From an uncultured Alistipes sp. (GTDB lineage: Bacteria > Bacteroidota > Bacteroidia > Bacteroidales > UBA932): a stretch of DNA of 9,676 nt. The notes under the pieces are model-generated. The model was not told the DNA's origin, ran no database searches, and saw only the letters and a list, made by a program, of their open reading frames with translations. The position numbers and the translations under genes were made by a program. This document shows, piece by piece, positions 1 to 6,366 of this stretch. Each line of letters begins with the position of its first letter. The first letter of the stretch is position 1. The stretch covers positions 1 to 9,676 of the forward strand of contig UQUN01000043.1 in the NCBI GenBank assembly GCA_900544175.1, read 5' to 3'.

Positions 1-107
1 CCCTTTTTTGCAGATGAATTGTTTATCCGATGAAACATACTTTTGCAGGTGATCCAGATAAACACATACTTTTACTGGTGATCCGCTCTGTGGGGGGTAT
101 GGATGCA
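1..107. mobile_element. possible terminus of an IS21-family insertion sequence (partial)
   Basis: No gene is visible here. The stretch carries two to three copies of a short direct repeat reading, on the plus strand, TTTT(GCA/ACT)GGTGATCC, flanked by ACATAC. Known of the family: IS21-family elements have several copies of a roughly 20-bp transposase-binding repeat at each end and finish in 5'-TG...CA-3'. A CA at 106-107, directly before the A-run of the tRNA terminator, would fit such an end, with the element lying to the left. This is inference from repeat architecture alone: no istA or istB coding sequence is in the window, and neither the other end nor a target-site duplication can be seen. 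It could instead be an unrelated small tandem repeat. Confidence 0.35.
6..90. repeat. short imperfect direct repeats, about 29-bp period
   Basis: Positions 35-55 and 64-84 are two 21-bp stretches that match at 18 positions; the only differences are GCA against ACT at the eleventh to thirteenth bases. They are 29 bp apart. A third, degraded copy runs from 6 (TTTTGCAGATGA) to 40 (AAACATAC), with about 6 extra bases in its middle. Repeats this similar in otherwise non-coding DNA are most easily explained as protein-binding sites, such as transposase sites at an IS end. Confidence 0.8.
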
Positions 108-142
108 AAAAATAAGGACAACCCTGATGAGTTGTCCTTTTT
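107..142 (-). terminator. bidirectional intrinsic terminator after tRNA-fMet
   Basis: AAGGACAAC (114-122) pairs perfectly with GTTGTCCTT (131-139), a 9-bp stem with an 8-base loop. Read on the minus strand, the stem is followed by A and six T (from 107-112), which ends the tRNA transcript. Read on the plus strand, it is followed by TTT, so it may also stop transcription arriving from the left, for instance from an insertion element. Confidence 0.85.
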
Positions 143-144
143 AG

Positions 145-217
<73 letters not shown>

Positions 218-259
218 ATATATTTCTACCTTTTAGGGATTAATTATCTTTTGAGGATG

Positions 260-290
260 CAAAAATAGATATTATTTTTTAAAAACCAAA
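260..290 (-). promoter_or_regulatory. promoter of the initiator tRNA gene
   Basis: Read on the minus strand, this is TTTG (287-290), 19 bases, then TATTTTTG (260-267). It is a full match to the Bacteroidota vegetative promoter consensus TTTG-N19-21-TAnnTTTG. Transcription should start near 253, giving a 5' leader of about 35 bases to be removed by RNase P. It is the best-formed promoter in the window, as expected for a stable RNA gene. Confidence 0.75.
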
Positions 291-296
291 AATAAT
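271..296 (-). other. A/T-only inverted repeat between hisS and the tRNA gene
   Basis: ATTATTTTT (271-279) and AAAAATAAT (288-296) form a perfect 9-bp inverted repeat with an 8-base spacer. It begins just after the hisS stop codon and overlaps the -33 element of the tRNA promoter. It could be a weak 3' end for hisS mRNA, but the stem has no G-C pair, so it is not a convincing intrinsic terminator and may simply reflect base composition. Confidence 0.3.
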
Positions 297-298
297 GT

Positions 299-1657
299 CT
301 AAAAAATGTCAGAAATCTTCACTCTTTTTTGTTCCCCTGTCTTTATGTTTTTGATAGTCAGTTCTTTGTTTTCTATCTCCTCACTTCCGGCCATCGCTAC
401 ATATGTTATATTTTTCTTGTCTGCGTACTCGAACTGTTTACGCAGTTTGGCAGGTTCTGGGTATATCTCCGCAGAGTGTCCGGAAGCCCGGCAACTTGCA
501 GCTGCGCGTAGAATGTATGGAAGTTCTTCAGACCCCATGTGAGCGAACATGTACTCGGTGGAGGCTGTTGAGTCTTCGGGAAACTTGTCCAGACCGAGCA
601 GGACATCGTAGATCCTGTCCGCGCCGAATGATATGCCGACTCCTGATGTGTCCGGAAGTCCGAATATGCCTGTGAGGTCATCGTATCGTCCTCCGCCGCA
701 GATGCTTCCTATCGTAAAGTCCAAGGCTTTTACCTCGAATATCGCGCCTGTATAGTAATTCAGGCCACGCGCAAGGGACAGGTCCAGTTCTGTTTCTGTC
801 GTTATACCTGCCTCTTCTATGAGCCTGAGCAGTTCCTCGGTCTCGTCTATTCCGCGTAGTCCTGTCCCGGAGCCTGACAGTATTTCCCTCATGCGTGCTG
901 TCTTCTCGCTATTGGTGCCTGACAGGGTGAGTACGGGCTCTATCCTGGATATGCTTTCCGGCTGTACGCCTCTTTCCAGAAGCTCTTCTTTCACTGCCTC
1001 AAGCCCGATCTTGTCGATTTTGTCGATGGCGACAGTAATGTCGGTGAGTTTGTCCGGCTGTCCGGTGATCTCGGCCAGTCCGGATAGTATCTTGCGGTTG
1101 TTGATCTTGAGCCTGACTCTTATGCCGAGTGCCTTGAACACTTCGTCCACGATCTGGGCCATCTCCAGCTCGTACAGCATGGACCGGCTGCCTATGACAT
1201 CGACATCACACTGGTAGAATTCGCGGTAGCGTCCTTTCTGCGGGCGGTCAGCTCTCCATACCGGCTGTATCTGGAATCTCTTGAAAGGAAATGATATCTC
1301 ATTACGGTGCTGGACAACGTATCTTGCGAAAGGTACTGTGAGGTCGTAGCGTAGTCCTTTTTCGCAGACTTTGAGCGCAAGAGTGTTGCTGTTTGTTTCG
1401 GCGAGCTCTGCACCGGGCATTTCGTGTATGGTCTTGAATGCGTCTCCGGAGTTGAGTATCTTGAACAGCAGTTTGTCTCCTTCTTCTCCGTATTTGCCGA
1501 GAAGGGTGGACAGGTTCTCCATGGCAGGTGTCTCGATAGGGGAGTAGCCGTATTTCCTGAACACTGACCTGACAGTATCGAATATGTAGTTCCTTCCGGT
1601 CATTTCCGACGGACCGAAGTCGCGTGTCCCTTTGGGTATGGATGGTTTCTGTATCAT
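299..1657 (-). CDS. hisS: histidyl-tRNA synthetase
   Basis: Cytoplasmic class II aminoacyl-tRNA synthetase that charges tRNA-His with histidine using ATP. The 452-residue product has the family motifs in order. The N-terminal 'PKGTRDF' (8-14) leads into motif 1 (about 38-50, with Pro44). Motif 2 spans 125-153 with the ATP-binding Arg135. The HisRS-specific motif 'LARGLNYYTG' lies at 295-304, 'GGGRYDDL' at 321-328, and motif 3 'GVGISFGADR' at 339-348, ending in Arg348. The C-terminal 80-90 residues match the anticodon-binding domain in position. Most bacterial enzymes have GLDYYTG where this one has GLNYYTG, which I believe is usual in Bacteroidota. The ATG at 1657 is supported by a -7 element about 20 bp upstream. 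The gene is followed on the same strand by tRNA-fMet and is divergent from rfbC. Confidence 0.97.
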   Translation of the reverse strand: MIQKPSIPKGTRDFGPSEMTGRNYIFDTVRSVFRKYGYSPIETPAMENLSTLLGKYGEEGDKLLFKILNSGDAFKTIHEMPGAELAETNSNTLALKVCEKGLRYDLTVPFARYVVQHRNEISFPFKRFQIQPVWRADRPQKGRYREFYQCDVDVIGSRSMLYELEMAQIVDEVFKALGIRVRLKINNRKILSGLAEITGQPDKLTDITVAIDKIDKIGLEAVKEELLERGVQPESISRIEPVLTLSGTNSEKTARMREILSGSGTGLRGIDETEELLRLIEEAGITTETELDLSLARGLNYYTGAIFEVKALDFTIGSICGGGRYDDLTGIFGLPDTSGVGISFGADRIYDVLLGLDKFPEDSTASTEYMFAHMGSEELPYILRAAASCRASGHSAEIYPEPAKLRKQFEYADKKNITYVAMAGSEEIENKELTIKNIKTGEQKRVKISDIF

Positions 1658-1672
1658 GATCTGTGAGTTTGG

Positions 1673-1704
1673 TCTGCAAATTTAGAAACAGTTTTCTATA
1701 TTTG
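1673..1704 (+). promoter_or_regulatory. rfbC promoter
   Basis: TATATTTG (1697-1704) is a perfect TAnnTTTG -7 element. TCTG (1673-1676), 20 bases upstream, matches three of four bases of the -33 consensus. Transcription would begin near 1711, giving a very short leader before the ATG at 1724. The -33 region lies in the initially transcribed region of the divergent hisS promoter. Confidence 0.6.
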
Positions 1705-1708
1705 CATA
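1677..1708 (-). promoter_or_regulatory. hisS promoter
   Basis: On the minus strand, TAAATTTG (1677-1684) is a perfect TAnnTTTG -7 element. TATG (1705-1708), 20 bases upstream, matches three of four bases of the -33 consensus. The transcript would begin near 1670, leaving a leader of about 13 bases. The element lies 12 bp from the opposing -7 element of rfbC, so the two promoters overlap. Confidence 0.6.
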
Positions 1709-1723
1709 TAAATTTCGGAGATT

Positions 1724-2275
1724 ATGGATATTGTAAAAACAGGTATAGACGGTCTTCTGGTGGTTGAACCAAAAGTGTTCGGGGACGCAAGAGGGTATTT
1801 TATGGAGGTCTTCTCGGAAAGGGAGTTCCGGAGTCTTACTGGACAGGATGTGCATTTTGTCCAGGACAACGAGTCAATGTCGGCCAAAGGCGTGCTCAGG
1901 GGACTGCATTTTCAGATGCGTCCTCACGCTCAGTCCAAGCTGGTCAGGGTTGTGCGTGGAAGTGTGCAGGACGTGGCGGTGGATCTCCGGGCTGGCTCTC
2001 CTACTTTCGGGAAATATTTTTCAGTGGTGCTGAGCGGGGAAAATAAACGCATGTTCTATATTCCGGACGGATTTGCGCACGGATTTCTCACACTTGAGGA
2101 TGGAACTGTATTCCAATATAAGTGCGGGGCTTTCTACGAGCCTTCGTCGGAAGCCTCGGTGAGATGGGATGACCCCGAAATAGGCATTGACTGGATGATG
2201 TCTGGCTGCAGTTATATCCTGTCCGACAAGGACCGCAGGGCTCCGCTTTTGTCAGAACAGCCTTATCGCTTTTGA
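1724..2275 (+). CDS. rfbC: dTDP-4-dehydrorhamnose 3,5-epimerase
   Basis: RmlC/RfbC, a cytoplasmic cupin-fold epimerase that inverts C3 and C5 of dTDP-4-keto-6-deoxyglucose, the third step of dTDP-L-rhamnose synthesis. The 183-residue length is typical. Visible family features are 'FGDARGYF' (19-26), 'QDNES' (47-51), 'LRGLHFQ' (58-64) with the catalytic His62, Lys72, 'VQDVAVDLR' (81-89), 'YIPDGFAHGF' (112-121), Tyr132 at the catalytic tyrosine position, and the C-terminal 'LSDKD' (166-170) holding the conserved Asp. The start follows the -7 element at the expected distance. Its 3' end overlaps that of rfbD by 24 bp, tail to tail. Because the partner enzyme lies on the opposite strand, the two steps of the pathway are transcribed from separate promoters. 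The first two pathway genes are not in the window. Confidence 0.96.
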   Translation: MDIVKTGIDGLLVVEPKVFGDARGYFMEVFSEREFRSLTGQDVHFVQDNESMSAKGVLRGLHFQMRPHAQSKLVRVVRGSVQDVAVDLRAGSPTFGKYFSVVLSGENKRMFYIPDGFAHGFLTLEDGTVFQYKCGAFYEPSSEASVRWDDPEIGIDWMMSGCSYILSDKDRRAPLLSEQPYRF

Positions 2276-3115
2276 CAGGCTTCTTTCCCATAAGGGGACT
2301 TTGACCCCGAATGCGGCCTGGATAAGGGATTTGTCCAGAACTGAGTAGGCAGGACGCAGGGCTGCCGAAGAATACTGTGAGGACTGTATGGGATTGATGT
2401 CGCAGTCCAGCCGTCTGAGTTTCATAATCTTGTCGGCGAATTCGGCTCTTGTGCAGCATCCCTCATCCGAGTAGTGGAACACTTCTCCGTATCTGGGCTG
2501 GCCGTCCAGTTGAGGCAGTATGTGCAGGATGGCCTCTGCCAGGTCCTTGGCATATGTCGGCGTGCCTTTCTGGTCGTACACCACGTCTATGATCTCCTCT
2601 TCCTCTCCGAGCCTGATCATTGTCCTGACGAAATTCTTCTTGCCCATCGGTGAGTACAGCCATGATGTGCGGATTATTATGGACAGGCATCCGGATCTTT
2701 TGACCGCAGTCTCTCCTGCCAGTTTTGTCCGTCCGTATTCCGACAGCGGAGAAGGCCTGTCGCATTCGTGGTAAGGTGTCCTCTTGTTTCCGTCGAATAC
2801 GAAGTCTGTGGATATATGTATTAGGTAGGCTCCGTGTCTGGCGGCGGATGCTGCAAGGTTCATGGGACCGTTGACATTGATCCTGATGGCTGGAGTGGCA
2901 TCGGCCTCGGCTCCGTCTACGTTGTTGTATGCGGCGCAGTTGATGATCTTTGTGATGGAATTGTCCGTAATGAATGTCTCGACGGCTTCGGGATCGGTTA
3001 TGTCAAGTTCGCTGCAGTCTGTAAAAAAGCATTTGAAGTCATCTCTTTTTTCCATCAGGACGCGAAGTTCGCTTCCCAGCTGTCCCTCAGAGCCTGTTAT
3101 CAGAATGTTGTCCAT
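2252..3115 (-). CDS. rfbD: dTDP-4-dehydrorhamnose reductase
   Basis: RmlD/RfbD, a short-chain dehydrogenase/reductase-type enzyme that uses NAD(P)H to reduce the 4-keto group and yield dTDP-L-rhamnose, a donor for surface polysaccharides. The 287-residue product begins with the nucleotide-binding motif 'ITGSEGQLG' (6-14). It carries 'NCAAYNNVDGAE' (59-70), 'ISTDFVFDG' (101-109) with the catalytic Thr103, and 'YGRTK' (127-131), the Tyr-x-x-x-Lys catalytic pair. 'IIRTSWLYS' (147-155) and 'GTPTYAKDLA' (184-193) are further family blocks. The ATG at 3115 lies shortly after a perfect -7 element. Its stop codon is inside the end of rfbC on the other strand, so full-length transcripts of the two genes would be complementary at their 3' ends. 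No hairpin terminator is visible between them. Confidence 0.96.
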   Translation of the reverse strand: MDNILITGSEGQLGSELRVLMEKRDDFKCFFTDCSELDITDPEAVETFITDNSITKIINCAAYNNVDGAEADATPAIRINVNGPMNLAASAARHGAYLIHISTDFVFDGNKRTPYHECDRPSPLSEYGRTKLAGETAVKRSGCLSIIIRTSWLYSPMGKKNFVRTMIRLGEEEEIIDVVYDQKGTPTYAKDLAEAILHILPQLDGQPRYGEVFHYSDEGCCTRAEFADKIMKLRRLDCDINPIQSSQYSSAALRPAYSVLDKSLIQAAFGVKVPLWERSLSKAIRLF

Positions 3116-3128
3116 AAATCAAAATTTG

Positions 3129-3161
3129 TGTGGCAAAGATACTCAAATAAAACTATCTTTG
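3129..3161 (+). promoter_or_regulatory. promoter of the DUF4290-ftsK-lolA-like operon
   Basis: TATCTTTG (3154-3161) is a perfect -7 element, with TGTG (3129-3132) 21 bases upstream as a three-of-four -33 match. The transcript would start near 3168, about 11 bases before the ATG at 3179. No other promoter is evident before ftsK, so this probably drives all three genes. Confidence 0.6.
3134..3141 (-). promoter_or_regulatory. rfbD promoter (-7 element)
   Basis: On the minus strand this reads TATCTTTG, a perfect TAnnTTTG match about 18 bp before the rfbD start. No good -33 TTTG is seen 19-21 bases upstream. It is an exact inverted copy of the -7 element of the divergent gene, 12 bp away. Confidence 0.55.
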
Positions 3162-3178
3162 TGGAAATTTTGTATAAG

Positions 3179-3844
3179 ATGGATTATAATACGAATAGAG
3201 AGAAGCTGATCATGCCGGAATACGGAAGGCATATCCAGAAGATGGTAGAGCAGGTGAAGATGATACCTGACAGGGAGAAGAGGAACGAGCAGATAAGGGC
3301 GGTGGTCGCGGTTATGGAGATACTTAATCCTCAGTTGGCAGAACAGCCTGATTATAAACATAAATTGTGGGATCATGTACAGTTCATCGCAGGTTTTGAC
3401 CTCGATGTGGACTCGCCGTATCCCAAGCCTACGAAGGAGGATTTCGTAGCGCCTCCTGATATAGTGCCCATGCCGAAGGAGCCTTTGGCGGCGGCTCACT
3501 ATGGACGGAACATCCAGAACATGGTAAAGGTAATAGCCGCCATGCCTGAGGACGAGGCACGGGACAAGATGATAAAGTCCATGGCCGTGTATATGAGACA
3601 GCAGTATCTTATATGGAACAAGGACACCGTGTCCGATGAGACTATATTCAAGGATATCGAGAAACTTTCAGAAGGCAGGCTTGTAGTTCCTTCGTATATT
3701 CATCTCGAAAGTATTTCCGACAAGGAAAAGTTCAACAGACCCGGGATAATTCTCCAGAATATACAGGGCGGTCAGAACCGTAATCAGTTCAGAAAGCAGG
3801 GACGCAACAAGAACAACAGGAATAAATGGAAAAAGCAGCAGTAA
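3179..3844 (+). CDS. DUF4290 family protein with internal duplication
   Basis: A 221-residue protein that I recognise as DUF4290, a Bacteroidota family of unknown function. There is no signal peptide or membrane segment, so it is probably cytoplasmic. The sequence contains a visible internal repeat. Residues 15-50 (YGRHIQKMV, then a Pro, an Arg and a hydrophobic helix) are echoed at 108-143 (YGRNIQNMV with the same spacing). Between them is a Pro-rich linker (80-102). The last 25 residues are a basic Asn/Gln/Arg/Lys-rich tail of the kind that often binds RNA or acidic partners; that is inference. The reading frame is open upstream to 2834, but that part lies antisense inside rfbD. The ATG at 3179 fits the promoter. 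The 3' end overlaps ftsK by 19 bp, suggesting translational coupling. Confidence 0.85.
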   Translation: MDYNTNREKLIMPEYGRHIQKMVEQVKMIPDREKRNEQIRAVVAVMEILNPQLAEQPDYKHKLWDHVQFIAGFDLDVDSPYPKPTKEDFVAPPDIVPMPKEPLAAAHYGRNIQNMVKVIAAMPEDEARDKMIKSMAVYMRQQYLIWNKDTVSDETIFKDIEKLSEGRLVVPSYIHLESISDKEKFNRPGIILQNIQGGQNRNQFRKQGRNKNNRNKWKKQQ

Positions 3845-6348
3845 GGGGAGACAGGAAAAAGAAGAAAAAGAAGGGGCACTCGTCCTTTTATGTGTTTATG
3901 CATAATGAGACGGTGCGCTTTGTGCTGGGAGTTGTATTTGCACTGGCGGCTGTTTTCACATTTGTCTCCATTGTCTCATACATGTTTACGTGGGCCAAGG
4001 ACCAGAGTCTGCTGTCTGATGACAATCTGTTCAACAATGTAGTGACCGCTGAGAATACGGGTGGAAAGCTAGGATTCCTGTTTGCCAGTCTGCTTGTTTC
4101 AAGGTTGTTTGGAATAGGAGCCTTGATTGTCCCGTTTTTTCTGGCAGGTATTTCCATTTATTGTTTCAGAAGGAAGGGAATAAGGCTGTTGCGCCTTTTT
4201 CTGCTCTCGCTGATGGGATGTATAGTCCTGTCAGCGCTGTTTTCGTACATATTCTCCTTCACTTCGGCCGATGCCATGTTCGGAGACGGAGCTGGTGGTT
4301 CCTACGGCTATTATATGAATGAGTGGCTCGTATCCATGACCGGGGCTTTCGGGACAGCATGTATCATATTGTTTTTTCTGATGTTGTGGATTGTCCTGAT
4401 GAACAATAGGGTAGTGGACAGGATCAAGGCGGTCTTCGACAGGCTGTCCGTAAAGAAAGAGAAGGAAAAGGACGTGGAAGCGCAGGCCGGAACAGAGGAT
4501 TGTCAGGAAGGTGAAAGCGGGTCGGACGAGGATGACTGTGTTGAGGAAGGGCTGCAGGATGAGGGGATTGATATGGAAGATGACGGCGGAGATGAAGATT
4601 ATGATGATGCCGGGAATGATGTGCATGGATGCGACAGCGGGGAGGATAATGGGGCTGACGAAGGTGTTCCTGGTTTTGAAATCATCCCTCCTGTTGTGCA
4701 GGTGAAGCGGTCCGAGGTTCCGGAACAATCCGGGGAACCGCAGGCGGCTGAGTCTGCTGACGGTGAAATACCTCCTGTAGAAGTGCTTAACGGCGATCCT
4801 TCGGATTTTTCAAGCGAGCTTACTGATGAGCAGTGGAAGACCAGGTACGATCCGAGGCTGAGTCTTTCCAATTACAGGATGCCGGACTTGTCCCTGCTGA
4901 AGGATTACTCAGAACAGATTCATGACGTTTCCCGCGAAGAGCTGGAACGCAACAACCGTCTTATTGTCACTACTCTGAAGGACTATAAGATAAGTATCTT
5001 GAAGATATCGGCGAGGGTGGGCCCGACGGTTACTCTTTACGAGGTGGTACCGGCTCCGGGAGTGCGTGTGGCGCAGATCATGAAGCTTGAAGATGACATA
5101 GCCCGCTCGCTTGCGGCACTTGGTGTCAGGGTTGTGACTCTCTCAGGAAGCAACGCCATAGGTATCGAGGTGGCCAACGAGAAGCCGAGCATAGTGTCCA
5201 TGCGTTCTATCCTGAGCGATCCGAAATTCGCTGCGACAAAGTATGACCTGCCTGTGGTTATCGGACGCACCATTTCCAATGAAGCCTATTCATTTGATTT
5301 GGCTAAGATGCCGCATTTGCTGGTAGCGGGTGCTACCGGTCAGGGTAAGTCGGTGGGCTTAAATGCTATAATAACGTCATTGCTGTACAGGAAACATCCC
5401 GCAGAACTTAAATTTGTTCTGGTAGACCCCAAGAAAGTGGAATTGTCGCTGTATTATCCTTTGGAGAATCATTATCTGGCCAAGATGCCGGATGCGGAGG
5501 AGGCCATCATCACGGACACCAAGCGGGTGGTGTATACGCTCAAATCGCTTTGCAAACTGATGGACCGCCGCTATGACTTGCTGAAGGCAGCATCTGTGCG
5601 CAATGTCAAGGAATATAACGAGAAGTTCCTTTCACGTCGTCTCAATCCATATAAAGGGCATGAGTACATGCCGTATATAGTGGTGATCATAGATGAGTTT
5701 GCCGACCTGCTTATGACGGCCGGCCGTGAGGTAGAGGAGCCCATAGCCCGTCTGGCCCAGCTTGCCAGAGCTATCGGCATCCATCTGGTGATAGCTACCC
5801 AGCGTCCTACGACAAACATCATCACTGGTACGATAAAGGCCAATTTCCCTGCCCGCATCGCGTTCCGTGTAATGTCCAGCGTGGACTCGAAGACCATTCT
5901 GGACCAGACAGGAGCCAAGCAGCTTGTGGGTAAGGGAGACATGCTGATCTCTACAGGAAGCAGCGAGCCCTCCAGGGTGCAGTGTGCTTTTATAGATACT
6001 CCGGAAGTGGAGAATCTTACCCGTTTTATTTCTTCGCAACCAGGATTCGGCGGTCCGTATCTGCTGCCTGAGTACGAGATGGAGGACGGGGAGGACGGAC
6101 CGGTAAAGAAACTCTCCGGTGTTGCCAGAGACGATCTTTTCAAAGAGGCAGCCCGTCTGATAGTACGGGAACAGCAGGGTTCGACTTCATTGATCCAGCG
6201 TAAGATGAATCTTGGATACAACCGTGCAGGACGCATCATGGATCAGTTGGAGGAGGCCGGCATCGTCGGTCCGTCGGAGGGCAGCAAGCCCCGTCAGGTC
6301 CGTATTACCAGCCTGGAAAGTCTGGAGGATCTGTTGTCGACATTATAA
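3826..6348 (+). CDS. ftsK: DNA translocase FtsK
   Basis: An 840-residue septal DNA pump that moves chromosome termini at division and activates XerCD recombination. The N-terminus is basic (poly-Lys 11-16) and is followed by four predicted membrane helices at about 30-53, 82-110, 120-144 and 171-193; the Bacteroidota hallmark 'FTWAKDQ' is at 54-60. A very acidic linker (about 219-285) leads to the motor. The Walker A motif is GATGQGKS (502-509) and Walker B is VVIIDEFADL (619-628) with Asp623-Glu624. A motif at 656-669 (IATQRPTTNIITGT) is typical of the FtsK/SpoIIIE ATPase. The C-terminal gamma winged helix (about 785-827, 'LGYNRAGRIMDQLEEAGIVG') should read the orienting KOPS sites. The start at 3826 overlaps the upstream gene; the next Met (25) would lose the basic leader. 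Confidence 0.97.
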   Translation: MEKAAVRGDRKKKKKKGHSSFYVFMHNETVRFVLGVVFALAAVFTFVSIVSYMFTWAKDQSLLSDDNLFNNVVTAENTGGKLGFLFASLLVSRLFGIGALIVPFFLAGISIYCFRRKGIRLLRLFLLSLMGCIVLSALFSYIFSFTSADAMFGDGAGGSYGYYMNEWLVSMTGAFGTACIILFFLMLWIVLMNNRVVDRIKAVFDRLSVKKEKEKDVEAQAGTEDCQEGESGSDEDDCVEEGLQDEGIDMEDDGGDEDYDDAGNDVHGCDSGEDNGADEGVPGFEIIPPVVQVKRSEVPEQSGEPQAAESADGEIPPVEVLNGDPSDFSSELTDEQWKTRYDPRLSLSNYRMPDLSLLKDYSEQIHDVSREELERNNRLIVTTLKDYKISILKISARVGPTVTLYEVVPAPGVRVAQIMKLEDDIARSLAALGVRVVTLSGSNAIGIEVANEKPSIVSMRSILSDPKFAATKYDLPVVIGRTISNEAYSFDLAKMPHLLVAGATGQGKSVGLNAIITSLLYRKHPAELKFVLVDPKKVELSLYYPLENHYLAKMPDAEEAIITDTKRVVYTLKSLCKLMDRRYDLLKAASVRNVKEYNEKFLSRRLNPYKGHEYMPYIVVIIDEFADLLMTAGREVEEPIARLAQLARAIGIHLVIATQRPTTNIITGTIKANFPARIAFRVMSSVDSKTILDQTGAKQLVGKGDMLISTGSSEPSRVQCAFIDTPEVENLTRFISSQPGFGGPYLLPEYEMEDGEDGPVKKLSGVARDDLFKEAARLIVREQQGSTSLIQRKMNLGYNRAGRIMDQLEEAGIVGPSEGSKPRQVRITSLESLEDLLSTL

Positions 6349-6366
6349 CATTAGAATAAAGGATAT

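Noticed and set aside
6..90. CRISPR array
   Set aside because: Only two to three imperfect copies with about 8 bases between the conserved cores; no spacers of normal length and no cas genes.
819..1217. 132-codon plus-strand frame inside hisS
   Set aside because: Serine-rich shadow of hisS with no motif or start signal.
2834..3178. 115-residue N-terminal extension of the DUF4290 frame
   Set aside because: It lies antisense within rfbD, reads as nonsense protein, and the promoter for the gene lies after it at 3154-3161. The ATG at 3179 is the start.
5571..6239. 222-codon minus-strand frame inside ftsK
   Set aside because: Antisense to the conserved FtsK motor domain; composition is that of a shadow frame.
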